From contig NZ_JALGYW010000002.1 of NCBI RefSeq assembly GCF_023111095.1, positions 124,001 through 188,000 on the forward strand: DNA of 64,000 bases, in the 5' to 3' direction. Below the pieces are notes generated by a model that was given only the letters and a program-made list of their open reading frames with translations, was not told where the DNA came from and searched no databases. Positions 19,791 through 27,392 of the stretch are shown here, piece by piece; the first letter of the stretch is position 1, and each line of letters opens with the position of its first letter. Position numbers and translations under genes: made by a program. The DNA comes from Maribellus sp. YY47. Lineage in GTDB: Bacteria > Bacteroidota > Bacteroidia > Bacteroidales > Prolixibacteraceae.

Positions 19791-19821
19791 GGTTAAAATA
19801 TGGGTTAAAACAGGGTTAATT
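19791..19821. promoter_or_regulatory. Three phased direct repeats, candidate PUL operator
   Basis: GGTTAAAA at 19791-19798, GGTTAAAA at 19803-19810 and GGTTAATT at 19814-19821 are spaced 12 and 11 bp start to start, so they fall on nearly the same face of the helix. They lie in the divergent spacer between the PUL operon and the winged-helix regulator gene. OmpR-type winged helices usually bind direct repeats with about 10-11 bp pitch, so this is the best candidate site for the neighbouring regulator. Confidence 0.5.
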
Positions 19822-19902
19822 TTCAGAAAATATTATTAATCATTCCGGTAATTTCCAATTTATCCGGATGGAACAACTGTAACATTTTTGACCAGAATTG
19901 CA

Positions 19903-19936
19903 TTTTGTTGCCGCTGATAGAATTTTAATATCTTTA
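19903..19936 (+). promoter_or_regulatory. Candidate promoter of the regulator gene
   Basis: TTTTG at 19903-19907 is followed after 21 bp by TATCTTTA at 19929-19936, close to the Bacteroidota -33/-7 pattern TTTG and TAnnTTTG. The implied start near 19942 gives a 5' leader of about 75 nt before the ATG at 20018. Confidence 0.5.
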
Positions 19937-20017
19937 CCCCACAATTACATTTTCAAAACCGAAATTTTAATATTTCAACAGAGGAAATGTTCGGGATTTT
20001 AGGGGAATTTAAAAGCT

Positions 20018-22528
20018 ATGCTGACATCAATTAAACTGTACATACTCTTATTGTTTACTCTTCTCAGTGTTCAAAAATCATTCTTGGGAGGCTTAAAGTT
20101 TAGCGGAGGAGAACAACCCATTGACAAGAGAACCTCCTACGATGTCTTTGGTAACAATGCTGTAGCTTTTTCTGACTCCTTTAATATTGAATTTGGCTTA
20201 GCGCTTTACCCCACTAACCCGATCGGATATATTATCCGAATCAAAAACACTGAAAACAACAGGATATACAATCTCTTTTACGACGGGCAGGGCAGCAACC
20301 TTTCCTTCAAGTTTAACGAGGAAGGGAAAAGTAACCTGATCACCGCCAACATGGACAAGGAGGAACTCTTGAATATGAACTGGTTCAAAATGAAACTTTC
20401 GTTCGATCTGAAAAACGATTCCATTAAGTTGACCATTCATAACAAAACATTTTCCATAGGCCATGCCGATCTTCCCGATCCGTACTATCCTGTTGTACTT
20501 TTTGGGAAAAGCGACTTTATTATCGATGTTCCAACTTTTGCCATTAAAGATCTTTCGATAGGAAATAAAGAGAAATATATGTTTCCGCTAAACGAAAATG
20601 AAGGGAATGTAGTCCACGACGATAAAGGGAAAGATGTGGGAATAGTGTCCAACCCGGAATGGCTTATTAACGACGCTTATCATTGGAGATATCAAACATC
20701 CTTTAAATCAAAATCCGTAGCCGGTGCGAACTATAACCCGGACAAAAAGGAGATTTACTATTTTAACCGCGACTCTCTAATTATTTATAACGTAAGATCG
20801 AACAACACCCAAACGCAAACATTTGAAGAGAAATGCCCCGTTGAGCTTATTTTAGGGACCAACTTCCTTGAACCGACCAACAATAAATTGTACTCCTACG
20901 AAGTATTCTTTGAAGACACCGCTTACAAAGGTGCCACTGTCGCCAGCCTGAATCTGGATACGTACAAGTGGACCGGTGAAAGTCAGGATCAATTACCTAC
21001 TCAGCTGCATCATCACGGCTCTTATTTTGATTCATCGACCGGAAAGTACACGATATTCGGTGGTTTTGGAAGTATGCATTACTGCAGGAGTTTTTTCTCG
21101 TATGATTTGAACGACAAAACATGGAATAAACTTGACGAATTCTCCGGCGATTTTCTGTCTCCCCGCTATTTTTCATCAGTAGGGTATCTCAAAAAGACCA
21201 ACTCTATTTACATTTTTGGAGGTATGGGAAACGAATCGGGCGAACAAATTGTTGGACGAAAATATTACTACGATCTCTACCAGGTTGATTTAACGACACG
21301 AAACATTTCAAAACGCTGGAAAATTCAGTGGGATAAAGATAACGTGGTTCCGGTTAGAGGAATGGTGATATTGGATGATTCCTGTTTTTATACCTTATGC
21401 TACCCGGAACATTTTTCTGCCTCTTTCCTGAAATTGTACCGTTTTTCACTGGCCGATGGCAGTTATGAGATTTTGGGAGACTCCATTCCAATCCGCTCTG
21501 ACAAGATTACAACCAATGCCAATATCTATTACGATGCAGGCCTTAATAATTTATACGCCACTGTTCAGGAGTTTGATGACGATATTTCATCTACGCTAAA
21601 AGTTTATTCTTTGGCGTTTCCCCCCATTACCGCACAAGAATTAAAAAGCTTTTCAAAAGGTAAGAACAACAATACAAGCACTTTTTTACTGGTAATAATT
21701 GCCGGATGTGCTGCCGGAGCCGGCTATCTTTTGTATAAAAAACGAAAACATAATGTCACCCAGGAAGATGTTTCAACATTAACTGAGCCTGAAAAAGAAG
21801 TTAAAATAAAAACCACATCGAAGGCGAATGCAATCTATCTGTTTGGCGATTTTGAGGTACGCGACCGAAGAAACAAGGATATAACTTACATGTTCAGTGC
21901 AAAACTCAAACAAACATTTTGTCTGATCATGCAGTATAGTGCGGAAGGCGATGGAATCACTTCTCAGCGTCTAAGCGATGTTTTATGGCCGGGCAGACCC
22001 ACCGATAAGGTTAAAAACTCACGGGGAGTTACCATCAATCATTTGCGAAAAGTACTGGAAGAGCTGGATGGAATTGAATTAATTTACGAGAAAGGCTGTT
22101 TTAAGATTGTAGCTAACCCAGCACTGTATTGTGATTACACCCGGTGTATTGAGATAATTTCTGCTGAAAATGTGGAAGAATACAGAGATGAATTGGTGTC
22201 GATTGTTGTTCGTGGAAAGTTTTTGAAATCGTCCGATCATCAGCTTTACGATACCTTTAAAGAGACCGTTGAACAAAAGCTGGAACCGGTATTATTAATT
22301 GAGTTGGGTAAATGCTTCGAGGCAGAATTTTACCAGACAACCGTTAGCATTGCTGATGCAATATTTAGTATCGACCCATTGAATGATGTTGCATTGGCTT
22401 ATTTGATCAAGGCCATGCAAAGGATGAAAATGAATGAAGAAGCACAAATCAGGTATCAATCATTTGTTATTGAATACAAGAAAATAATGGGGAATAAATA
22501 CCCGCATTCGTACCAAAATCTAAGCTAA
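20018..22528 (+). CDS. Membrane-spanning regulator: LamG-like and Kelch sensor, TM helix, winged helix, TPR tail
   Basis: An 836-aa protein, divergent from the PUL. Residues 1-24 are a signal peptide or N-terminal anchor; about 30-180 resemble a concanavalin/LamG jelly roll (SFNIEFGLALYP; WFKMKLSFDL); about 225-540 are Kelch-like propeller repeats (YTIFGGFG at 344-351, IYIFGGMGN at 397-405). A single transmembrane helix spans about 556-573, followed by a basic KKRKH stop-transfer. The cytoplasmic part has an OmpR/BTAD-type winged helix at about 605-700 (LFGDFEVRDR; LSDVLWPGR; SRGVTINHLRKVL) and a helical TPR-like tail at 740-836. I infer that it senses a glycan in the periplasm and controls the adjacent PUL directly, without kinase or anti-sigma partner. 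Its exact ligand is unknown. Confidence 0.82.
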   Translation: MLTSIKLYILLLFTLLSVQKSFLGGLKFSGGEQPIDKRTSYDVFGNNAVAFSDSFNIEFGLALYPTNPIGYIIRIKNTENNRIYNLFYDGQGSNLSFKFNEEGKSNLITANMDKEELLNMNWFKMKLSFDLKNDSIKLTIHNKTFSIGHADLPDPYYPVVLFGKSDFIIDVPTFAIKDLSIGNKEKYMFPLNENEGNVVHDDKGKDVGIVSNPEWLINDAYHWRYQTSFKSKSVAGANYNPDKKEIYYFNRDSLIIYNVRSNNTQTQTFEEKCPVELILGTNFLEPTNNKLYSYEVFFEDTAYKGATVASLNLDTYKWTGESQDQLPTQLHHHGSYFDSSTGKYTIFGGFGSMHYCRSFFSYDLNDKTWNKLDEFSGDFLSPRYFSSVGYLKKTNSIYIFGGMGNESGEQIVGRKYYYDLYQVDLTTRNISKRWKIQWDKDNVVPVRGMVILDDSCFYTLCYPEHFSASFLKLYRFSLADGSYEILGDSIPIRSDKITTNANIYYDAGLNNLYATVQEFDDDISSTLKVYSLAFPPITAQELKSFSKGKNNNTSTFLLVIIAGCAAGAGYLLYKKRKHNVTQEDVSTLTEPEKEVKIKTTSKANAIYLFGDFEVRDRRNKDITYMFSAKLKQTFCLIMQYSAEGDGITSQRLSDVLWPGRPTDKVKNSRGVTINHLRKVLEELDGIELIYEKGCFKIVANPALYCDYTRCIEIISAENVEEYRDELVSIVVRGKFLKSSDHQLYDTFKETVEQKLEPVLLIELGKCFEAEFYQTTVSIADAIFSIDPLNDVALAYLIKAMQRMKMNEEAQIRYQSFVIEYKKIMGNKYPHSYQNLS

Positions 22529-22634
22529 CCTGGCTTTACGTCGTTTTTCCGGAAACCAATTTTGAATAACGAATGTCTGTAGAGCGAGTCTGTCTTTCTC
22601 ATTTACAGTCTCCTAATTTCAGAAACACTATTTC

Positions 22635-23819
22635 TTAAAGCTCACTTGAAAGATGCTTCATTCTTACCGCCTCTGCAGGACAAATTACAAAGCAGGCTCC
22701 GCAGCCGTTACATTTATCGTGATTGATCACAGGCAGCGCATCGTATGGCCCGTGAATGTCAATTTTGATCGCATTGTACTTACAGGCAACTTTGCAGCGG
22801 TCACACTCTTTGTTTTGCGTGAGCAGACAATTCTGCGGCAAAATCTCTGCAAGGCCTATTTTTAGCATACCTTTGGCTTCTGTATCAAATAAAGTAATCG
22901 CTCCGCTCGGACAAACCTGGCTGCACAAATTGCAGTCTTCGAGGCAATACCCCTTTTCAAAGCTAATTTCAGGAATCATCCAACTTACTGCATCCTCTGC
23001 ATCTTTATGATGAATGAGTATACTTGAAGGACAGGTTTTGATACAACTTCCACAACGCACACACAGAAAGTCAAAATACTTCTTCGGAACAGAACCGGGC
23101 GGACGAAAATAAGGTTTCGTTTCCCCTTTGAGTAGTTTGGGAATAAACAGCCCGGAAACCAACCCAAACCCTGAAGCCAAAAATAGTCGCCGACCTCCAA
23201 AAGAAACGGATGCCGTTTTCCGATCTCCTTTCATTTGCGTCACCATGAATTCTTTGATCCGGTAAACTTCATCCTGAAGACCGCCCAACGGGCAAAGTTT
23301 TGTACACCAAATGCCGGGCACAAACAGGTGGATTAGGAGCAATACCGGAAATCCCGCCAGCGAGATGATAACAACAAGCGACGAACTGTGGGAAAAGGCT
23401 CCGAAGAAACCATTAAAAATAGCTGTCGGATCAAGAACAGCGAATACAGGAAAGCCAAGAATTGCGCCAGCTAATGAAAAAATTGCCAACCACTTGCCTA
23501 TTGACGGAATCTTTTTTATTCTATTCTTTTTGCCGCTATTGAATGATGATGCCCAATCGCATGCCAATCCTACCGGACAAAGCTTCCGACAAAACCAACG
23601 CTTTTTGACGATCACAAAAACAAGAACGACAAGGCCGGCAAGATTAAGGAAAACAACGGACTTCAAGCCGAATATCGAGTTCAGCAGGATAAAAGGACTC
23701 AACCATGCATAAAATCCCGTCAATTCTTTCCATCCCAGAGGCAAAGCCAACAGCAAAGCCAGCAAGGCAGACACCTGTCTGAAACGTAGCCGTTTGAATA
23801 TTTCCCCTAGCCTAACCAT
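22635..23819 (-). CDS. NapH-NapG-like membrane polyferredoxin fusion
   Basis: A 394-aa protein. Residues 1-195 form a NapH/NosR-like membrane domain with about four helices and two CxxxCP cluster motifs (CRKLCPVG at 77-84, CTKLCPLG at 172-179). Residues 208-230 (GRRLFLASGFGLVSG, R210 and R211) look like an internal twin-arginine signal, as at the start of NapG. Residues 250-394 carry ferredoxin motifs: CVRCGSCIKTCP, CLEDCNLCSQVCP, a CDRCKVAC set and CNGCGACFVICP, enough for about four 4Fe-4S clusters, probably periplasmic. It should pass electrons between the quinone pool and an exported enzyme. It overlaps the upstream FAD oxidoreductase gene by 13 bp, so the two are translationally coupled and probably form one complex. 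Confidence 0.82.
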   Translation of the reverse strand: MVRLGEIFKRLRFRQVSALLALLLALPLGWKELTGFYAWLSPFILLNSIFGLKSVVFLNLAGLVVLVFVIVKKRWFCRKLCPVGLACDWASSFNSGKKNRIKKIPSIGKWLAIFSLAGAILGFPVFAVLDPTAIFNGFFGAFSHSSSLVVIISLAGFPVLLLIHLFVPGIWCTKLCPLGGLQDEVYRIKEFMVTQMKGDRKTASVSFGGRRLFLASGFGLVSGLFIPKLLKGETKPYFRPPGSVPKKYFDFLCVRCGSCIKTCPSSILIHHKDAEDAVSWMIPEISFEKGYCLEDCNLCSQVCPSGAITLFDTEAKGMLKIGLAEILPQNCLLTQNKECDRCKVACKYNAIKIDIHGPYDALPVINHDKCNGCGACFVICPAEAVRMKHLSSEL

Positions 23820-25156
23820 ACATTCTGTTCCACCAACAATTTTCTCAATTTAGAGATGTCGAGGTTTCTCACCGCCTGCCGCTCTCTAACGGCCAAACCT
23901 GCTGCCGCTCCTGCCCCGTGCCCGGTTATCAGACAGGTTCCGATAATCCGGGTGTCTTCAACCAGTTCTCTTTCGAAACTAAAACACCGACCGGCAACCA
24001 GCAGGTTTTCCGTCTTTTTGGGAATAAGAGAACGAAGCGGAATCTGCCAGTAAGGCCGTTCCCGTTTGCGTACCTTTTTGCCCTTGTAAAGCATGGTGGT
24101 CCAGGCACCGCTGATGCCAATAACATCATCAAAATTCCTAAAGGTCATGGTGTCTTCCAGCGTCAGTTTGTATTCTGCATCAACAATACGCGACATTCTT
24201 ACCCCAAGCTGTGAAGCCGTATCGAGTAAGAAAACTTCTTCGTGACCGGGTGTCTGACGAATCTTCTGTACATTTTCCCATACCTGGCGCCGATAATCCA
24301 TTTGAAGGCGTGAAAGGTTCAACATGTCGACACCATCCTGGTTGTCTTCTCCGTGCATATTTACCCAGTTCACACTCTGAATCGGCGTTTCTCCTCCGAT
24401 ATCCATTTTTACGTAGCCGCTTTTTGTCTTATCGATCCGGTCCACATTTCCGAGGCGGTGAACCAACCCAATGTGATATTTCATCTCATCATACTGTTCG
24501 CCTGCCCAATGAAAGATATCGCCGTCGCCTGTACAGTCGATAACAACTTTGGCCAAAACAGCCATCCTTCCCGACTTGCTTTCGATAAAAACACCTTTTA
24601 ACTCGTTGCCTTCCATGATGACATTTGCCCCCCAGGTGTGGTAAAGCATTTTAACACCGGCATCCCTGATCATTTCATCCAGCACATATTTAGCCGCTTC
24701 CGGATCAACAACCGGGTTTATTTCATGGATGGCCATTCCCATATCTGCCAGTCGTTTGGCCATTTCGCCTCCAAGTCCATGAATGACCTGCTTCGTTTGC
24801 TGGTTTTTATCCACTGCATGCGTAGACAACAGCGGCAAAACAAGACCTCCTGTCCATAATCCCCCCAGGTGATTATAGCGTTCCACCAGGTACGTTTCAG
24901 CTCCGGCACGACTGGCTGCAATAGCAGCTGCAACCCCTGCAGGGCCGCCTCCAACCACCAAAACATCTGTTTCGGCAAGTATCGGAATTTGTCGGGCAGG
25001 TTCTGTAATGGATGCACCACTTAAGGGTGAATTTCCGGGGTTATCGGCTTGTCTTTCGTTGGTTTGTGCAGGTTCAATTTTTCGGATACATCCGGCGCCA
25101 AAAGTTAAAGCGCTTCCTGCTACCAGTGCATGGGTTAAAAAGCTACGTCTTTTCAT
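23807..25156 (-). CDS. Tat-exported FAD-dependent oxidoreductase
   Basis: A 449-aa protein with a twin-arginine-like leader (MKRRSFLTHALVAGSALTFG) that also has a possible lipobox (FGAGC, C23). The FAD-binding Rossmann motif is VLVVGGGPAGVAAA, followed by ERYNHLGG; VVIDCTGDGD and a C-terminal RIIGTCLITGHGAGAAAGLA complete the FAD_oxidored (PF12831-type) fold. The substrate of this large family is usually unknown. Its stop overlaps the start of the NapHG-like polyferredoxin, which suggests membrane electron transfer to or from this flavoenzyme. Whether the leader is cleaved by Lsp or by signal peptidase I is not decidable here. Confidence 0.85.
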   Translation of the reverse strand: MKRRSFLTHALVAGSALTFGAGCIRKIEPAQTNERQADNPGNSPLSGASITEPARQIPILAETDVLVVGGGPAGVAAAIAASRAGAETYLVERYNHLGGLWTGGLVLPLLSTHAVDKNQQTKQVIHGLGGEMAKRLADMGMAIHEINPVVDPEAAKYVLDEMIRDAGVKMLYHTWGANVIMEGNELKGVFIESKSGRMAVLAKVVIDCTGDGDIFHWAGEQYDEMKYHIGLVHRLGNVDRIDKTKSGYVKMDIGGETPIQSVNWVNMHGEDNQDGVDMLNLSRLQMDYRRQVWENVQKIRQTPGHEEVFLLDTASQLGVRMSRIVDAEYKLTLEDTMTFRNFDDVIGISGAWTTMLYKGKKVRKRERPYWQIPLRSLIPKKTENLLVAGRCFSFERELVEDTRIIGTCLITGHGAGAAAGLAVRERQAVRNLDISKLRKLLVEQNVWLG

Positions 25157-25389
25157 TGAATTGGTTTTTTAGGTCAAGTTCGTTTTTTTCTAGTCGGATA
25201 AATCATGACTCTCCGGCAAAACAGGTTCATTCGATTAACGCTAAAGCATCTGTCGTTTACTTGCTAATTCATCCTGTGAAAACTAACAGTTTATAAAATT
25301 ATATTTATTTATGTTTGAAAGGCCTTCCTGCCAAGCTTTTTTGGTGATTAATGCTGCAACAATATGGAATCAAAACTCCTATTTAAATG

Positions 25390-25443
25390 ATAAGGTTAGT
25401 TCGGATTAAAAAGAAAATCTTCTAAAAACCAAACTAACCTTAT
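25390..25443. repeat. 12-bp perfect inverted repeat with 30-bp spacer
   Basis: ATAAGGTTAGTT at 25390-25401 pairs perfectly with AACTAACCTTAT at 25432-25443. The 30-bp spacer is A-rich. It could be an operator with two half sites or a large mRNA hairpin in the leader of the FAD oxidoreductase operon. No transposase or target duplication is visible, so I do not call it a mobile element. Confidence 0.6.
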
Positions 25444-25459
25444 GCTGAATTTATTACAA

Positions 25460-25477
25460 ATTCGGACTATACCGAAT
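25460..25477 (-). terminator. Weak hairpin after the aldolase gene
   Basis: ATTCGG and CCGAAT form a perfect 6-bp stem with a 6-base loop, 32 bp past the aldolase stop on the minus strand. The following sequence (TTGTAATAAATT) is T/A-rich but lacks a solid U-run, so terminator function is only possible. Confidence 0.35.
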
Positions 25478-25509
25478 GCCTTTAAAACTTTTATCCGATG
25501 TCAAATCAA

Positions 25510-26805
25510 TTACGAAAGAAACTTCTTCCGAAGAGCTTCCACCTGCCGGTCGTTAATGGGAACAAGCTTTCCAAGCGATGCGCCCATGGTAAGCGACTTC
25601 GCACTAAACTCGGCCACTTCCAGCCGGTCAAACGTTCCGAGTAACTTATCACCGGTAACCAACACCGAGTCGTTGTTGATGATCACTGCCGGCGTATTTA
25701 CTGACAAAGTATTCAAAATGGCCTCCTGCCCTGCGAAATGCGAACCAAAAGGCATATTGGGAATGTCCTGCAAAAAGATCCAGCTTTCTGGAATGGTACG
25801 AACATCCATTTTCTCGCCGGTAACACTGTAGGCCATCAAATACGGGCTTTGTGTCAGAATGATGGAATTAACATGAGGATTGCGTTTGTAGATTTCCTGG
25901 TGCAGCCAGGTAGAGCGGCTTGGAATTTTGCCGGGCTCCCGTTTTCCGTCTTTAATCTGAACGATATCCTCCATCTGAATATCCCAACGCGCAACATTGG
26001 GCGGTGTAATCAGAAAATCGTTTCCGCGCCAGCGAACCGACACCGTTCCGTAGGAGCTAATCATCAATCCCTGATCGCAGGCACGCAGCACTATGCGCCG
26101 AATTTGCTCACGAATGGCTCGTTCGTCTGATGGATATTCCACCTCCTCCATCTCGGGTAACAGACGAGGGATCTGGCTTTCAAACTCATTGATTTGTTCG
26201 TCGGTCAGGTAATTGGGTGTCCCAATCGTACTTCCGTTAATCAAGGTTCGGGCACAAAATTCCATCGTTTCAAAACGCTGGTAGGCATCACTCAAATCGC
26301 TTCCTCCAACCACGGTTCCATGGTTTTCCATGATCACCGAGTTAAATCCCTTGTAAAATTCGCGGGCTATTACTTCACCCAGTTCTTCACTGCCCGGCAA
26401 TTCGTAAGGCGCATAGCCAATGGGGCCACAAACATGTTTTGCCTGTGGAATTACATTCGTATTCGGAATTTCGCGAACAATGCTAAACGATACCAGCGCC
26501 GGCGGGTGCGCATGGATAACCGCTTTTATGTCGGGACGGCTTTTGTATATCGCTATATGAAACGGATATTCAGAAGAAGGTTTGTGTCGTCCTTCAATCG
26601 TTCCATCGCTTTTTACACAAACAATATCTGTTGGCCGCAATGTTCCTTTGTCGATGGCAGAGGGTGTTACCCAAACATCCCCGTTTTCATCAATAATCGA
26701 AATATTTCCGCCCGAAGTAGTGGTTAAGCCACTTCGGTATATCTTGTCGATGATCATCGTGATCTGGTCACGCGGATGCATCCATTTCGTATTAAGCTTC
26801 CTCAT
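25510..26805 (-). CDS. Tandem class II aldolase/adducin domain protein, second domain degenerate
   Basis: A 431-aa protein with two class II aldolase/adducin domains. The first (about 12-205) has the complete zinc and catalytic set: E79 in SSEYPFH, H98 and H100 in IHAHPP, and H162 in ENHGTV, with the phosphate-binding SGGNIS at 31-36. The second (about 228-425) has the same fold and order, but the aligned residues are S298, L317, Q319 and D379, so it cannot bind zinc in this way. Family members cleave or epimerise sugar phosphates such as L-fuculose-1-P, L-rhamnulose-1-P and L-ribulose-5-P; the substrate is unknown here. Single-domain members are about 210-230 aa, so this is a duplication with a possibly structural second half. 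No signal peptide, so cytoplasmic. Confidence 0.85.
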   Translation of the reverse strand: MRKLNTKWMHPRDQITMIIDKIYRSGLTTTSGGNISIIDENGDVWVTPSAIDKGTLRPTDIVCVKSDGTIEGRHKPSSEYPFHIAIYKSRPDIKAVIHAHPPALVSFSIVREIPNTNVIPQAKHVCGPIGYAPYELPGSEELGEVIAREFYKGFNSVIMENHGTVVGGSDLSDAYQRFETMEFCARTLINGSTIGTPNYLTDEQINEFESQIPRLLPEMEEVEYPSDERAIREQIRRIVLRACDQGLMISSYGTVSVRWRGNDFLITPPNVARWDIQMEDIVQIKDGKREPGKIPSRSTWLHQEIYKRNPHVNSIILTQSPYLMAYSVTGEKMDVRTIPESWIFLQDIPNMPFGSHFAGQEAILNTLSVNTPAVIINNDSVLVTGDKLLGTFDRLEVAEFSAKSLTMGASLGKLVPINDRQVEALRKKFLS

Positions 26806-26837
26806 TTCGTCGTAATTTTTAAATGACTGTTATGGTA

Positions 26838-26845
26838 CAAATTTA
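26838..26845 (-). promoter_or_regulatory. Candidate -7 element of the aldolase gene (TAAATTTG)
   Basis: A perfect match to TAnnTTTG on the minus strand, giving an implied leader of about 25 nt before the ATG at 26805. No strong TTTG -33 box is present. Confidence 0.45.
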
Positions 26846-27278
26846 TAGGGTACGAAGCGAATTATTATCCTGTAATGACCTGTTTCTCATATGGGGCACT
26901 CTTTCTCTTACATTTTAAATGAATCTTCAACGCGCCAGGTTATTATGATTAACACCGCTTCCGGATTTACCACTTACCTTCCCTTTTTTTAGCCTATTCT
27001 GTATTTTCATTATAATTTTTCTTATTGTAAAATGCCGTTTCCGGGGATCAAAAAAAGGCCATTTTTAATAAACTAGACAACAATACATTACATGGAAACA
27101 CGAGAGAATTAACGTGTAAAATTTGCATATACCAAAGGTTACAGCTACATTTGAGTCATACAACACGAGTTCTTTAAATAGATTAAGATACGGTCCGCAT
27201 TAATTCAAAGATTGGTAAACTCAACAGAAAAAATTAAACCGAGAACGCTCTTTATGGTTGCTAAAACAGGCCTTGTAG

Positions 27279-27294
27279 TCCGTCTGCTGACGGA
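27279..27294. repeat. Dispersed palindrome (TCCGTC-TGCT-GACGGA)
   Basis: A 6-bp stem with loop TGCT. It matches the perfect palindrome TCCGTCAGCTGACGGA at 36127-36142 at 15 of 16 positions. Both copies lie in intergenic DNA, which suggests a dispersed repeat family rather than chance. Confidence 0.6.
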
Positions 27295-27339
27295 TGAGTC
27301 TTCTGACCGATGGAAGTTTGATCAACCGGGCACTCAAAT

Positions 27340-27352
27340 CCTGTTATACAGG
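27340..27352 (-). terminator. Small hairpin after lnt (CCTGT-TAT-ACAGG)
   Basis: A perfect 5-bp stem with a 3-base loop, about 40 bp past the lnt stop on the minus strand. Without a following U-run it is a weak terminator candidate. Confidence 0.3.
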
Positions 27353-27392
27353 GGTTTTACGCAAAATGAATTGATGCGGATTTTTTTTGTAC

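Larger units (their letters stand above)
25157..25509. other. Intergenic region with a 12-bp inverted repeat and a hairpin
   Basis: This 353-bp gap separates the aldolase gene's 3' end from the FAD oxidoreductase gene's start, both on the minus strand. It has no credible ORF. Two structures stand out: a perfect 12-bp inverted repeat at 25390-25443 and a 6-bp-stem hairpin at 25460-25477. I found no good TAnnTTTG element for the oxidoreductase operon. Confidence 0.5.
26806..27392. other. 587-bp intergenic region between lnt and aldolase gene
   Basis: It carries the aldolase promoter candidate at its right-hand side in transcription terms (26838-26845), AT-rich sequence in the middle, the dispersed palindrome at 27279-27294 and a CCTGT-TAT-ACAGG hairpin at 27340-27352. 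The open frame at 27212-27409 shows no recognisable protein features and has no good ribosome site. I see no RNA gene. Confidence 0.5.

Noticed and set aside
20018-22528. Annotation of this protein as a galactose oxidase because of its Kelch repeats
   Set aside because: No copper-site motif is seen, and the C-terminal part is a clear winged-helix regulator behind a TM helix.
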